This document shows, in pieces, positions 54,649 to 64,000 of a stretch of 64,000 nucleotides of DNA. Position numbers and translations under genes: made by a program. The first letter of the stretch is position 1. Each line of letters starts with the position of its first letter. The DNA comes from Roseomonas marmotae (lineage in GTDB: Bacteria > Pseudomonadota > Alphaproteobacteria > Acetobacterales > Acetobacteraceae), in the NCBI RefSeq assembly GCF_017654485.1, contig NZ_CP061091.1, positions 524,501-588,500 of the forward strand. The letters are read 5' to 3'. Under the pieces are notes generated by a model, which was not told the DNA's origin, ran no database searches, and saw only the letters and a list, made by a program, of their open reading frames with translations.

Positions 54649-55862
54649 TGCCGATGACCTCCTCGCCTTGGCTGACCATCCTGGGTATCGGCGAGGATGG
54701 CGTGAACGGGCTCTCCCCCGCCGCGCGGGACCTGCTGCGGGGGGCAGCGGTGGTTTACGGCGGAAGGCGGCATCTGTCGCTGGCGGAAGGGCTGATCCAG
54801 GGGGAGGCCCGGCCCTGGCCCAGCCCGATGGACGGCGCCTATCCCGCCCTGCTGGCCTGCCGCCCGCGCCCGGTGGTGGTGCTGGCCTCGGGCGATCCCT
54901 TCTGCTTCGGCGTGGGCAGCGTGCTGGCGGGGCTGGTGCCACCCGGGGAGATGCTGTGCATCCCCGCGCCCTCGGCCTTCGCGCTGGCCTGCGCGCGGCT
55001 GGGCTGGCCAGGGCAGGACTGCGCGACGATCTCCTTCTGTGGCCGGCCGCTGGAGCCGGTGCGGGCGCTGCTGCAGCCGGGGGCGCGCATCCTGGCGCTC
55101 TCGGCCGATGGCGGCACGCCGGGGGCGCTGGCGGAGTTGCTGAACCGCCTGGGCTTCGGTCCGACGCGGATGCATGTGCTGGAGGCGCTGGGCGGCCCGC
55201 GCGAGGCCATCGCCAGCACCACGGCGGAGGCATTCTCCCTCTCCCCCGGCCCGCTGAACCTGGTGGCGCTGGAGGTGGCGGCCGGGCCGGGCGCGCGGGT
55301 GCTACCGCTCTCCACCGGCCTGCCCGACGACGTCTTCGAGCATGACGGGCAGATCACCAAGGCAGAGATCCGCGCCATGACCCTGGCGGCGCTGGCACCG
55401 CGCCAGGGGGAGCTGCTCTGGGATATCGGCTGCGGCTCCGGCTCCGTCGGCATCGAATGGATGCTCCGCCACCCCGCCAATCGCGCCATCGGGCTGGAAC
55501 CGAAGCCGGAACGCGCGGCGCGGGCGGCGCGCAACGCGCTGGCGCTGGGCGTGCCGAGACTGCGGGTGGTGCAGGCCGCGGCGCCGGAAGGGCTGGCCGG
55601 GCTGCCGGCGCCGGATGCCGTCTTCATCGGCGGTGGCTGTGACGCGGCGGTGCTGGACGCCGCCTGGGCAGCGCTGAGGTCTGGCGGGCGGCTGGTGGCC
55701 AATGCCGTGACGGTGGAGACGGAGGCGCTGTTCCTGGCCAGCCATGCCCGCCTTGGCGCGCGGCTGACGCGGATCGGGCTGGAGCGGATGGATGCCATCG
55801 GCACCCGCCACGGCTTCCGCCCGGCCATGACGGTGACGCAGCTCGTGGCCTGGAAGCCATGA
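54648..55862 (+). CDS. cobL: precorrin-6Y C5,15-methyltransferase (decarboxylating)
   Basis: 404-residue fusion of CbiE and CbiT. The N-terminal CbiE-like methylase has 'LTILGIGEDGVNGLSPAARD' and 'VVVLASGDPFCFGVGSVLAG'. The C-terminal CbiT part has the Rossmann SAM motif 'LLWDIGCGSGSVGIEWML' and 'DAVFIGGGCDAAVLDAAWAA'. The ATG at 54648 overlaps the cobK TTG on the other strand; ATG 54654 is an alternative. It methylates C5 and C15 and removes the C12 acetate carboxyl. Confidence 0.94.
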   Translation: MPMTSSPWLTILGIGEDGVNGLSPAARDLLRGAAVVYGGRRHLSLAEGLIQGEARPWPSPMDGAYPALLACRPRPVVVLASGDPFCFGVGSVLAGLVPPGEMLCIPAPSAFALACARLGWPGQDCATISFCGRPLEPVRALLQPGARILALSADGGTPGALAELLNRLGFGPTRMHVLEALGGPREAIASTTAEAFSLSPGPLNLVALEVAAGPGARVLPLSTGLPDDVFEHDGQITKAEIRAMTLAALAPRQGELLWDIGCGSGSVGIEWMLRHPANRAIGLEPKPERAARAARNALALGVPRLRVVQAAAPEGLAGLPAPDAVFIGGGCDAAVLDAAWAALRSGGRLVANAVTVETEALFLASHARLGARLTRIGLERMDAIGTRHGFRPAMTVTQLVAWKP

Positions 55863-56230
55863 TGGCCGCCGGGCTGGGCTGCCGCGCGGGGGCGGAGGCG
55901 GAGGATATCCTCGCGCTGCTGGCGGAGGCCGTGCGCGGCCTGCCGGCGCTGACGCATCTCGCCGCGCCGGAGTTCCGGCGGGACGTGCCGGGCCTGCGGC
56001 GGGCGGCTGAGCGCCTGGGCCTGCCCTTGCTGTTCCTGCCCCGCGCCGCGCTGGAACAGATGCAGCCGCTCTGCCCCACCCGGTCGGAGGCCGCGCTGCG
56101 CGCCACCGGCCTCGCCTCGGTGGCCGAGGCCTGCGCCCTGGCGGCAGCGGGGCCGGGCGCCACGCTGGTCAGGCCCCGCATCGCTGGGGCTGGTGTCACC
56201 TGCGCCGTCGCGGCAGGAAGCGGGGCATGA
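55859..56230 (+). CDS. cobE: cobalamin biosynthesis protein CobE (CbiG C-terminal-like)
   Basis: 123 residues: '[19 protein letters not shown]' at the start is the CobE/CbiG-C signature, with '[19 protein letters not shown]' and '[12 protein letters not shown]' after it. A small protein required for efficient B12 synthesis in aerobic organisms; it has been proposed to bind pathway intermediates. It overlaps cobL and cobM by four bases each. Confidence 0.88.
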   Translation: MMAAGLGCRAGAEAEDILALLAEAVRGLPALTHLAAPEFRRDVPGLRRAAERLGLPLLFLPRAALEQMQPLCPTRSEAALRATGLASVAEACALAAAGPGATLVRPRIAGAGVTCAVAAGSGA

Positions 56231-56991
56231 CCGTGCATTTCATCGGCGCCGGGCCGGGCGCCGCCGACCTCATCACCCTGCGGGGGCGCGACCTGCTGGC
56301 CGCCTGCCCGGTCTGCCTCTATGCCGGTTCCCTGGTGCCGCGCGCACTGCTGGAACATTGCCCGCCCGGCGCCCGCATCATCGACACCGCGCCCCTGGAC
56401 CTGGATGCCATCGAGGCCGAGTTCCTCCGCGCCCATCGGGCGGGGCAGGACGTGGCGCGGCTGCATTCCGGCGACCTCTCCGTCTGGTCCGCCATGGGGG
56501 AGCAGCTGCGGCGGCTGAAGCGCCTCGGCATCCCCTATACCGTCACGCCCGGCGTGCCAGCCTTCGCCGCCGCCGCCGCCGCGCTGGGGCAGGAGCTGAC
56601 GGTGCCGGCGCGGGCGCAGTCCCTGGTGCTGACGCGCATCAGCGGCCGCGCCAGCGCCATGCCGGCGGGCGAGACGCTGGAAGGTTTTGCCACCACCGGC
56701 GCGACGCTCGCCATCCATCTGGCCATCCATGCGCTGGATTCCGTCGTGGCGCGGCTCACGCCCTTCTATGGCGCCGATTGCCCCGTCGCCATCGTGGTAC
56801 GGGCCTGCTGGCCGGAGCAGCGCATCCTGCGCGGCACGCTGGCGGATATCGCGCAGAAACTGGCCGCCGAACCGGCGGAGCGCACCGCGCTGATCCTGGT
56901 CGGCCCCGGCCTGGATGACGGGGATTTCGCGGAGAGCGCACTCTACAGCGCCGATTACCGCCGCAGGTTCAGGGGCGGCGACCCGGCATGA
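56227..56991 (+). CDS. cobM: precorrin-4 C11-methyltransferase
   Basis: 254-residue SAM-dependent tetrapyrrole methylase. N-terminal '[20 protein letters not shown]', then '[20 protein letters not shown]' and '[20 protein letters not shown]', which identify the C11 enzyme; '[20 protein letters not shown]' lies in the product pocket. Its last 37 bases overlap the 3' end of the convergent cbiD gene. Confidence 0.95.
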   Translation: MTVHFIGAGPGAADLITLRGRDLLAACPVCLYAGSLVPRALLEHCPPGARIIDTAPLDLDAIEAEFLRAHRAGQDVARLHSGDLSVWSAMGEQLRRLKRLGIPYTVTPGVPAFAAAAAALGQELTVPARAQSLVLTRISGRASAMPAGETLEGFATTGATLAIHLAIHALDSVVARLTPFYGADCPVAIVVRACWPEQRILRGTLADIAQKLAAEPAERTALILVGPGLDDGDFAESALYSADYRRRFRGGDPA

Positions 56992-58064
56992 CCGATCAGC
57001 GCGCCGTCCCGGTCGAAGATCACGACATCCAGCGCGATGCCGCTGCCTTCCACCACGGCGGCGGCCACCGCGCGGGCGCGTTCGGCCACGGCATCCCCCA
57101 GCGCGATGCCAGCCGCAGCGGCATGGGCAAAGGCCTGGGGCGTGGTATTGGCGGCGGCGATGCGCGCGGCGAGCGCCTCATCCCCGCCCAGCTCCCGCGC
57201 CAGCGCGGCCAGGGCCTGCATGTCCACCGTGCCGCGCCGGGAATGCAGGTCCAGCCGGCCCTGCGCCAGCTTGGTGATCTTGGCGATGCCCCCGGCCACT
57301 GTCACGTGCGGGATGGGATGCGCGCGCAGGTATTTCAGCATGCCGCCGACGAAATCGCCCATGTCGATCAGCGCCTGCTCGGGCAATCCGTAGAGCCGCG
57401 CCACCGCGCGTTCCGAGGCATCGCCCGTCGCCCCCGCGACATGCGTGAGGCCGATGCCGCGCGCCACATCCACCCCCCGGTGGATGGAATGGATCCAGGC
57501 CGAGCAGGAATAGGGCACCACCACTCCCGTGGTGCCGAGCACGGAGAGCCCGCCCAGGATGCCCAGGCGCGGGTTCATGGTGCGCTTCGCCAGTTCCTCG
57601 CCATCGTCGATGCCGATGGTGACCAGCGCATCCACCGGCCCGCCCGAGACCTCCTCCAGCGCCGACCGGACCATGGCGCGGGGCACCGGGTTGATGGCGG
57701 GCTCCCCCGGCGGGATGGGCAGGCCGGGCAGCGTGACCATGCCCACCCCGGGCCCCGCCGCGAAATGCACGCCGCTGCCGGGCGCCCCGCGCCGTACCCA
57801 GGCGCGCACCAGGGCGCCATGGGTCACGTCCGGATCGTCCCCGGCATCCTTCACCACCGCCGCCATGGCGCTGCCATCGCCCAGTCCGGTTTCAGCCAGG
57901 GCGAAGGCCGGGCGCTCCCCGCGCGGCAGGCGGATCTCGACGGGGTCGGGAAAATGGCCGGTCGTCAGCGCCGCCCAGGCCGCCTTGGCGGCGGCCGTGG
58001 CGCAGGCGCCGGTGGTCCAGCCATGGCGCAGCGGCCTGTTCGGTTCGGTCTCGGCCTGTGGCAC
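56955..58064 (-). CDS. cbiD: cobalt-precorrin-5B C1-methyltransferase (CbiD)
   Basis: 369 residues, full length. The N-terminal '[20 protein letters not shown]' is the CbiD signature, with '[20 protein letters not shown]', '[20 protein letters not shown]' and '[17 protein letters not shown]'. CbiD performs C1 methylation in the cobalt-early pathway; here it lies among oxygen-pathway genes (cobG, cobN) and no cobF is seen, so it probably replaces CobF. It is convergent with cobM (37-base overlap) and divergent from cobA (35-base gap). Confidence 0.94.
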   Translation of the reverse strand: MPQAETEPNRPLRHGWTTGACATAAAKAAWAALTTGHFPDPVEIRLPRGERPAFALAETGLGDGSAMAAVVKDAGDDPDVTHGALVRAWVRRGAPGSGVHFAAGPGVGMVTLPGLPIPPGEPAINPVPRAMVRSALEEVSGGPVDALVTIGIDDGEELAKRTMNPRLGILGGLSVLGTTGVVVPYSCSAWIHSIHRGVDVARGIGLTHVAGATGDASERAVARLYGLPEQALIDMGDFVGGMLKYLRAHPIPHVTVAGGIAKITKLAQGRLDLHSRRGTVDMQALAALARELGGDEALAARIAAANTTPQAFAHAAAAGIALGDAVAERARAVAAAVVEGSGIALDVVIFDRDGALIGHAGSPPLNLRR

Positions 58065-58099
58065 GCCCCCATTCCTACACCCGCCGCCCCCCTGACACC

Positions 58100-58900
58100 A
58101 TGACCACCGCCACCGACCGCCTGCGCCTGCTGGAAGAGCTGACCGGCACCCCCGCCCCCCGCCTGGAGCCCGGCCATGTCTGGCTGGCCGGCGCCGGGCC
58201 GGGCGCGCCGGGGCAGCTGACCCTCGATGCCCTGGCCGGCCTGGCCCAGGCCGATGCCATTGTCCATGACGACCTGATCGACGCCCGCGTGCTGGCCATG
58301 GCGCCGCCCCAGGCCGAGCGCATCTTCGCCGGCAAGCGCGGCGGCCGCCCCTCCTCCGCGCAGGAGGACATCACCGCTACCCTCGTCGCCCTGGCCTGCC
58401 AGGGCCGGCGCGTGCTGCGGCTGAAGGGCGGAGACCCCTATGTCTTCGGCCGGGGGGGCGAGGAAGCCCTAGCCCTGGCCGCGGCCGGCATCCCCTTCCG
58501 CGTGGTACCCGGCCTGACCGCCGGGCTGGCGGCCCTGGCCCATGCCGGCATCCCCGCCACCATGCGCGGCATCAACCACGCCGTGGTGCTGGCCACCGGC
58601 CATGGCGCCGCCGACGCCGAGGACGGGCTGGACTGGTCCGCGCTCGCGCGGCTCGGCCAGCCGATCGTGCTCTACATGGCCCTGCGGCGGCTGGAAGCCA
58701 TCACGACAGCCCTGCTGGCCGGCGGCATGAACCCCGCCACCCCCGCGGCCGCCGTGGAATCCGGCACCCTGCCCGGGCAGCGCGTGGTGGTGGGGACGCT
58801 GGAGAGCCTGACGGAACGGGTGCGGGCGGAGGGCATTGCCTCCCCGGCGATGATCGTCATCGGCGAAGTGGTGACGATGCGGGAGAGGCTGGCGCCATGA
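58100..58900 (+). CDS. cobA: uroporphyrinogen-III C-methyltransferase
   Basis: 266 residues from the ATG at 58100. SAM-dependent methylase making precorrin-2: 'HVWLAGAGPGAPGQLTLDAL', 'ADAIVHDDLIDARVLAMAPP', 'FAGKRGGRPSSAQEDITATL' and 'VLRLKGGDPYVFGRGGEEAL' are all canonical. It stands alone without the CysG oxidase/ferrochelatase part, so it is dedicated to entry into B12 synthesis. Repeat copy F begins 14 bases after its stop. Confidence 0.95.
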   Translation: MTTATDRLRLLEELTGTPAPRLEPGHVWLAGAGPGAPGQLTLDALAGLAQADAIVHDDLIDARVLAMAPPQAERIFAGKRGGRPSSAQEDITATLVALACQGRRVLRLKGGDPYVFGRGGEEALALAAAGIPFRVVPGLTAGLAALAHAGIPATMRGINHAVVLATGHGAADAEDGLDWSALARLGQPIVLYMALRRLEAITTALLAGGMNPATPAAAVESGTLPGQRVVVGTLESLTERVRAEGIASPAMIVIGEVVTMRERLAP

Positions 58901-58914
58901 AGAACCGGCCCTTG

Positions 58915-59148
58915 CCAGGGGCGCTGCCCCCCGGACCCCGGACCCCGCTTCGAATTTCTTCGAAGCCCCGAAGCCAGAGCGGAGCGCTGGCCGCCAGCAC
59001 GTTCAAACTTGCTGAAAAGAGGCCTCGCGCGCTGCGCCACCAGTGGCCGGAGGTCCACGACCTCCGGCGCACCAGGCCTGCCGAATGGATGGCGGGGCCT
59101 GGGGGGATACTATCCCCCCAGCAGGGGTCCAGGGGGCGGCGCCCCCTG
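58915..59148 (+). repeat. composite palindromic repeat, full copy F (inner-left hairpin missing)
   Basis: Occupies the 256-base cobA-cobB gap, which has no gene. Outer-left hairpin (58915-58934) runs straight into CCGGACCCCGCTTCG, so the inner-left hairpin is deleted. Then come a spacer of about 95 bases, the central palindrome GCCGGAGGTC-CAC-GACCTCCGGC (59046-59068), AATGGATGGCGGGG (shared with copy E), inner-right TGGGGGGAT-ACT-ATCCCCCCA (59100-59120) and outer-right CAGGGGGC-GGC-GCCCCCTG (59130-59148). The cobB ATG is eight bases beyond. Confidence 0.85.
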
Positions 59149-59156
59149 TCCAGGCC

Positions 59157-60458
<1,302 letters not shown>

Positions 60459-60461
60459 AGC

Positions 60462-61490
60462 ATGCAGACACTCGGGGAGATCCGCGCCCTCTGCGCCGCC
60501 CTGCCACCCGCCGATGACGCGGCCGGGGCCGCCGTCGCCGCCCGTCAGGCGCAGCTCACGAAACCGCCCGGCAGCCTGGGGCGGCTGGAGGAACTGGCGG
60601 GCTGGCTCGGCCGCTGGCAGGGGCGGGCGATGCCGCGGCTGGACCATGTGGCCGTGCTGGTCTTCGCCGGCAACCATGGCTTGGTGTCGCGCGGGGTCTC
60701 GCCCTATCCGGCCTCCGTCACGGCGCAGATGGTGGCGAATTTCGCGGCCGGCGGCGCCGCCATCAACCAGCTCTCCGCCCTCGGCGGCGCGGAGCTGCGG
60801 GTGATCCCGCTGGAGCTGGAGCGCCCGACCGCCGATTTCTGCGCGGGCCCCGCCATGACGGAGGCCGAGTTCATGGCGGCCGTCATGGCCGGCCATGACG
60901 CCGTGCGGCCGGAGACGGACCTGCTCTGCCTGGGCGAGATGGGCATCGGCAATACCACCGCCGGGGCGGCGATGGCGGCGGCGCTCTTCGGCGCCGATGG
61001 GGCGGCCAGCCCGGGCGCCTTCTGGGCCGGGCGCGGCACAGGGGTGGACGATGCCGGGCTGCGCCGCAAGCGGGAGGCGGTGGATGCCGCCCTCGCCTTC
61101 CACGGCGCCGCGCTGGACGACCCGCTGGAAGCCGCGCGGCGGCTGGGCGGGCGGGAGATGGCGGCGATGTTCGGCGCGGCGCTGGCCGCACGCCGCCACC
61201 GGGTGCCGGTGCTGCTGGACGGCTTTGTCTGCACCGCCGCCGTGGCGCCGCTGGCGCGGATGGCCGAGGGCGGGCTGGACCATGCCATCATCGCCCATGC
61301 CTCGGCCGAGCATGGACACCGGGCGCTGACGGGGCGGCTGGGCATGGCGCCGCTGCTGGATCTCGGCATGCGGCTGGGCGAGGGCTCGGGCGCCGCCCTG
61401 GCCATCCCGATCCTGCGCGCCGCCCTGGCCTGCCATGCCGGCATGGCCACCTTCACCCAGGCCGGGGTCAGCACGGCGGCCGATGCGTGA
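60462..61490 (+). CDS. cobT: nicotinate-nucleotide-dimethylbenzimidazole phosphoribosyltransferase
   Basis: 342 residues (called CobU in Pseudomonas nomenclature; not the chelatase CobT). N-terminal 'RQAQLTKPPGSLGRLEELAG' and 'VLVFAGNHGLVSRGVSPYPA' are diagnostic, as are 'CLGEMGIGNTTAGAAMAAAL' and 'LLDGFVCTAAVAPLARM'. The Glu-rich base-binding C-terminal part has 'LLDLGMRLGEGSGAALAIPI'. It activates the lower-ligand base as alpha-ribazole phosphate. It overlaps cobS by eight bases. Confidence 0.96.
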   Translation: MQTLGEIRALCAALPPADDAAGAAVAARQAQLTKPPGSLGRLEELAGWLGRWQGRAMPRLDHVAVLVFAGNHGLVSRGVSPYPASVTAQMVANFAAGGAAINQLSALGGAELRVIPLELERPTADFCAGPAMTEAEFMAAVMAGHDAVRPETDLLCLGEMGIGNTTAGAAMAAALFGADGAASPGAFWAGRGTGVDDAGLRRKREAVDAALAFHGAALDDPLEAARRLGGREMAAMFGAALAARRHRVPVLLDGFVCTAAVAPLARMAEGGLDHAIIAHASAEHGHRALTGRLGMAPLLDLGMRLGEGSGAALAIPILRAALACHAGMATFTQAGVSTAADA

Positions 61491-62247
61491 CCTGCTGGCC
61501 GATCTCTCCGCCGCGCTGGGGCTGCTGACGCGGCTGCCCACCGGCTGGCTGCCGCAGCATGACAGCGCGGCGGGTTTCGCGCGCGGCATCTGGGCCTATC
61601 CGCTGGTGGGCTTCGGCATCGGCGCGGCAGGGGGGGCGCTGCTGGGGCTGGGGCACTGGCTGGGGCTGCCGCCGCTGGTGGCGGCGCTCTGCGCGCTGTG
61701 CGCCACGCTGCTGCTGACCGGCGGCTTCCATGAGGACGGGCTGGCCGATACGGCCGATGGCTTCGGCGGCGGCCGCGATACCGCCCACAAGCTGGAGATC
61801 ATGCGCGACAGCCGCATCGGCAGCTATGGCGTGCTGGCGCTGGTGGTGGTGCTGGGGCTGCGCGCCTCGGCCCTGGCCTCGCTGCCGGGCGGGGTGCTGG
61901 TCCTGGCCGCCGCCGGGGGCGCGGCGGCGGCGCTGGGGCGGGGCGTGATCCTGCTGCTGCTGCGGCTGCTGCCGCCCGCGCGGCCGGACGGCATGGCCGC
62001 CGGGCTGGGCCGCCCGGCGGCATGGCCTTTTATTCTCGGCCTGCTGCTGGCCGTGCTGCCGGCGCTGCTCCTGCTGCCGCCCGGTGCCGGCTTCCTGGCC
62101 ATCCTGGCGGCCCTGGCCTGCGGCCTGCTGCTGGCGCGGCTGGCGCGGCGGCAGATCGGCGGCCAGACCGGCGACGTGCTGGGTGCCGGCGCCGGCCTGG
62201 GGGAATGCGCCGCGCTCGTCGTGCTCTCCGCCGCGCTGACCGGCTGA
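61483..62247 (+). CDS. cobS: adenosylcobinamide-GDP ribazoletransferase (cobalamin synthase)
   Basis: 254-residue polytopic inner-membrane enzyme (CobV in Pseudomonas nomenclature). The start at 61483 lies within the cobT end. Signature 'LLTGGFHEDGLADTADGFGG' followed by 'HKLEIMRDSRIGSYGVLALV' carries the Asp-rich active site; 'GGQTGDVLGAGAGLGECAAL' is the C-terminal motif. It joins GDP-cobinamide and alpha-ribazole, the final assembly step, at the membrane together with CbiB. Confidence 0.95.
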   Translation: MRDLLADLSAALGLLTRLPTGWLPQHDSAAGFARGIWAYPLVGFGIGAAGGALLGLGHWLGLPPLVAALCALCATLLLTGGFHEDGLADTADGFGGGRDTAHKLEIMRDSRIGSYGVLALVVVLGLRASALASLPGGVLVLAAAGGAAAALGRGVILLLLRLLPPARPDGMAAGLGRPAAWPFILGLLLAVLPALLLLPPGAGFLAILAALACGLLLARLARRQIGGQTGDVLGAGAGLGECAALVVLSAALTG

Positions 62248-62271
62248 GGAATGGCCGGGGCGCCTGGCGCC

Positions 62272-63108
62272 TCAGGTCAGGGAGAGCCGCAGCCCCAGCC
62301 CCGCAGGGTCCTCCGCCCGCAGCATCCCCGGCGCTTCCTCCAGCACCGCCCCAGCCCGGCGCAGGGCCTCGGCCGCATGGTCGAAGCTGGCCTGGTCCGC
62401 CGCGCGCAGCTCCATCTCCAGCAGCCCCGACAATCCGGCCGGCCGGCGCGGCGCGCCGCCGCTGGCCCAGGTATTGACGGCGACATGGTGGTGGTAGCCG
62501 CCGGTGGCGAGGAAGCTGGCGCCCCGTATCCGCTGCGTCACCTCCAGGCCCAGCGCGGCATAGAAGGCTTCCGCCGCCGGCACGTCATGGGCACGCAGAT
62601 GCACATGGCCGATGCGCAGGCCATCCGTGGGGCCACGCCCGGCCGCCGTCGCCATCAGCGCGGGCAGGTCCAGACGGCGCGTGAACATGCCGATGGCCTG
62701 CCCGTCGCCCGGCGCGGGCCATGCGGCGCGGGGACGGTCGGCATAGACCTCGATGCCATTGCCCTCGGGGTCGGAGAAATAGATGGCCTCGCTGACGCCG
62801 TGGTCCGAGGCGCCTTGCAGCGTCAGGCCCAGCTCCGCCGCGTGGTGCAGCCAGCCGGCCAGGGCCTTGCGGTCCGGCATGAGGAAGGCGGTGTGGAACA
62901 GGCCGGGCTCCCGGCCGCTTTCCGGCCTGGCTTCGGGCGCGGCGCGCAGATGCAGCAGCGGCTGGCCGCCGGCGGCCAGGTTGAGCTGCCCCGCCGGGCC
63001 GGGCCGCGGGGTGAGGCCCAGCAGGCGCTGGTAGAAGCTCGCGACACCGGTCAGGTCGCGCACCGCCAGGGTGACGCTGCTGGCGGAGAGGGGGGTGGTC
63101 TCGGTCAT
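62272..63108 (-). CDS. VOC (glyoxalase/bleomycin resistance/dioxygenase) family protein
   Basis: 278 residues from the ATG at 63108, with AAGGA ten bases upstream; an ATG nine bases earlier has no spacing for a ribosome site. Two tandem VOC modules resemble CatE-like ring-cleavage proteins: 'VTLAVRDLTGVASFYQRLLG', 'GLFHTAFLMPDRKALAGWL' and 'DPEGNGIEVYADRP' in the first, and 'RIGHVHLRAHDVPAAEAFYA' and 'YHHHVAVNTWAS' in the second. The His and Glu residues fit a single metal site. The substrate is unknown. It is convergent with cobS and not obviously related to B12. Confidence 0.85.
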   Translation of the reverse strand: MTETTPLSASSVTLAVRDLTGVASFYQRLLGLTPRPGPAGQLNLAAGGQPLLHLRAAPEARPESGREPGLFHTAFLMPDRKALAGWLHHAAELGLTLQGASDHGVSEAIYFSDPEGNGIEVYADRPRAAWPAPGDGQAIGMFTRRLDLPALMATAAGRGPTDGLRIGHVHLRAHDVPAAEAFYAALGLEVTQRIRGASFLATGGYHHHVAVNTWASGGAPRRPAGLSGLLEMELRAADQASFDHAAEALRRAGAVLEEAPGMLRAEDPAGLGLRLSLT

Positions 63109-63268
63109 GGATGGCATCCTTCGCCGCCCAGATGGGGATGGCGCGGGGCAAAAGGGAAATGCCGGCTGGAAACGGTGGATATTGGCGGCATCAATGACAC
63201 CTGCGGGCTGGCTGCCCGCATCGCCCGCCCCTAGCATGGCGCCATATGACCCGCCCTCCTCCCCGCTG

Positions 63269-64000
63269 ATGCCGGACAGCCCACTCCCACGAGACAGGTC
63301 CGCGCGCGCGGCCGCATCGCCCGCCCTCCTCTTCCTGCATGGCGCCGCCTGTGGCGAATGGGTCTGGCAGCAGGGTTTCGCCGGGGCCTGCGCCGATGCG
63401 GGCTTCGCCGTCGAGGCCCTGCCCTTCCTGCGGCAGACGGAGGAGGGGCAGGCAGCCGGGCTGGGCGACTACGTGGCCCAGACGCGCGCGGCGGTCGATG
63501 CCCTTTCCGGCCCGGAGCGCCGGCCGGTGGTGCTGGTGGGGCATTCGCTGGGCGCGCTGGTGGCGCAGCGGCTGCTGCTGGAGCCCGCCATTCGCGGCGC
63601 GGCCCTGCTGTCGCCCGTGCCGCCCGAGGGGCTCTGGTTCTCCAGCACCCGCCTCGCCCTGACCGATCCCAGCCTCTGGACCGAGGCGGTGCGGATGGAA
63701 GCCCCCGCCGGGCAGGCCGATCCCGCGCTGGCCGGCAGCCTCTTCGGGCCGGAGATGCCGGCCGGGCAGGCACAGCGCTACCTGGCGCAGATGGGCGGCG
63801 AATCCCGTGCCGCGCTGCTGGAGGCGCAGGGGCCGCAGCCGGTGCCGCATGGCTGGCTGCATGGCCGCCCCGTGCTGGTGCTCGGTGCCGGGGAGGACCG
63901 GCTGATCCCGCCCGATGCGGTGCACCGCTGCGCGCTCTGGCATGGCACTACGGCCGAGTTCATGCCGGGCATGGGGCACCTGATGATGCTGGAACCCGGC
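63269..64000 (+). CDS. alpha/beta hydrolase (3' end beyond window)
   Basis: 244 residues seen, open at the window edge. The ATG at 63269 is the first usable start in frame. The fold begins 'ALLFLHGAACGEWVWQQGFA' (oxyanion HG), the nucleophile Ser is in 'VVLVGHSLGALVAQRLLLEP', the acid in 'LVLGAGEDRLIPPD' and the catalytic His in 'FMPGMGHLMMLEPG'. So the triad is complete and only the last residues are missing. No lid-specific features point to a substrate. It is divergent from the VOC gene across 160 bases in which I see no clear promoter. Confidence 0.88.
   Translation, partial: MPDSPLPRDRSARAAASPALLFLHGAACGEWVWQQGFAGACADAGFAVEALPFLRQTEEGQAAGLGDYVAQTRAAVDALSGPERRPVVLVGHSLGALVAQRLLLEPAIRGAALLSPVPPEGLWFSSTRLALTDPSLWTEAVRMEAPAGQADPALAGSLFGPEMPAGQAQRYLAQMGGESRAALLEAQGPQPVPHGWLHGRPVLVLGAGEDRLIPPDAVHRCALWHGTTAEFMPGMGHLMMLEPG

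Overview
The window is very GC-rich, densely packed DNA with the gene content of an alphaproteobacterium, most likely an Acetobacteraceae member of the Roseomonas type. This is inferred from the AddB type, the tsaE-amgK-murU-addB order, the CobG/CobN cobalamin pathway and the many CUT1 and family-5 ABC systems; no rRNA marker is present. I see no tRNA, rRNA, IS element, prophage or CRISPR array.

Layout. (1) 83-8183: a sugar operon with a CUT1 binding protein, two permeases, a sugar isomerase/epimerase-like protein, a Gfo/Idh/MocA oxidoreductase, a xylulokinase-like kinase and xylose isomerase; it has no transporter ATPase. (2) 8343-17914: a sugar-acid block with an enolase-superfamily dehydratase, a UxuA-like dehydratase, a complete family-5 ('dipeptide'-type) ABC transporter with a double ATPase, and a beta-propeller lactonase. 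Together these suggest uptake of sugars or oligosaccharides and non-phosphorylative oxidation through lactones and sugar acids. (3) 18118-25115: a globin-coupled diguanylate cyclase, mmsA with a divergent LysR regulator, and a membrane GGDEF-EAL protein with a degenerate GGDEF site. (4) 25247-29406: a P-loop nucleoside-kinase-like protein, a solitary ZnuA-type protein behind a near-consensus Zur box, a thioredoxin-reductase-like ferredoxin-NADP reductase and a solitary amino-acid binding protein. (5) 29585-34957: tsaE-amgK-murU-addB, without addA.

(6) 35267-62247: cobalamin biosynthesis. cbiB is cut off from the rest by a second CUT1 transporter plus a zinc alcohol dehydrogenase (36380-41910). 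Then come cobQ-cobO-cobU on the minus strand, a DUF3297 gene, a B12 riboswitch with its own promoter, then DUF1636-cobW-cobN-cobG-cobH-cobI-cobJ, cobK (minus), cobL-cobE-cobM, cbiD (minus), cobA and cobB-cobT-cobS. CbiD is present and no CobF is seen, so the oxygen-type pathway appears to use the other C1-methylation enzyme. CobS/CobT chelatase subunits, a threonine-phosphate decarboxylase and BluB are not in the window. (7) 62272-64000: a VOC dioxygenase-like protein and a 3'-truncated alpha/beta hydrolase.

The most unusual signal is a family of composite palindromic intergenic repeats: four full copies of about 230-280 bp (34977, 44838, 53621, 58915) and two half copies (28272, 50240). A full copy has outer and inner hairpins at both ends and a central near-perfect palindrome. 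Five of the six lie in or beside the cobalamin genes. One half copy seems to be translated as the N-terminus of CobG. Other notable signals are a 15-codon leader ORF coupled to an ABC ATPase, and divergent cobK/cobL start codons that share a base.
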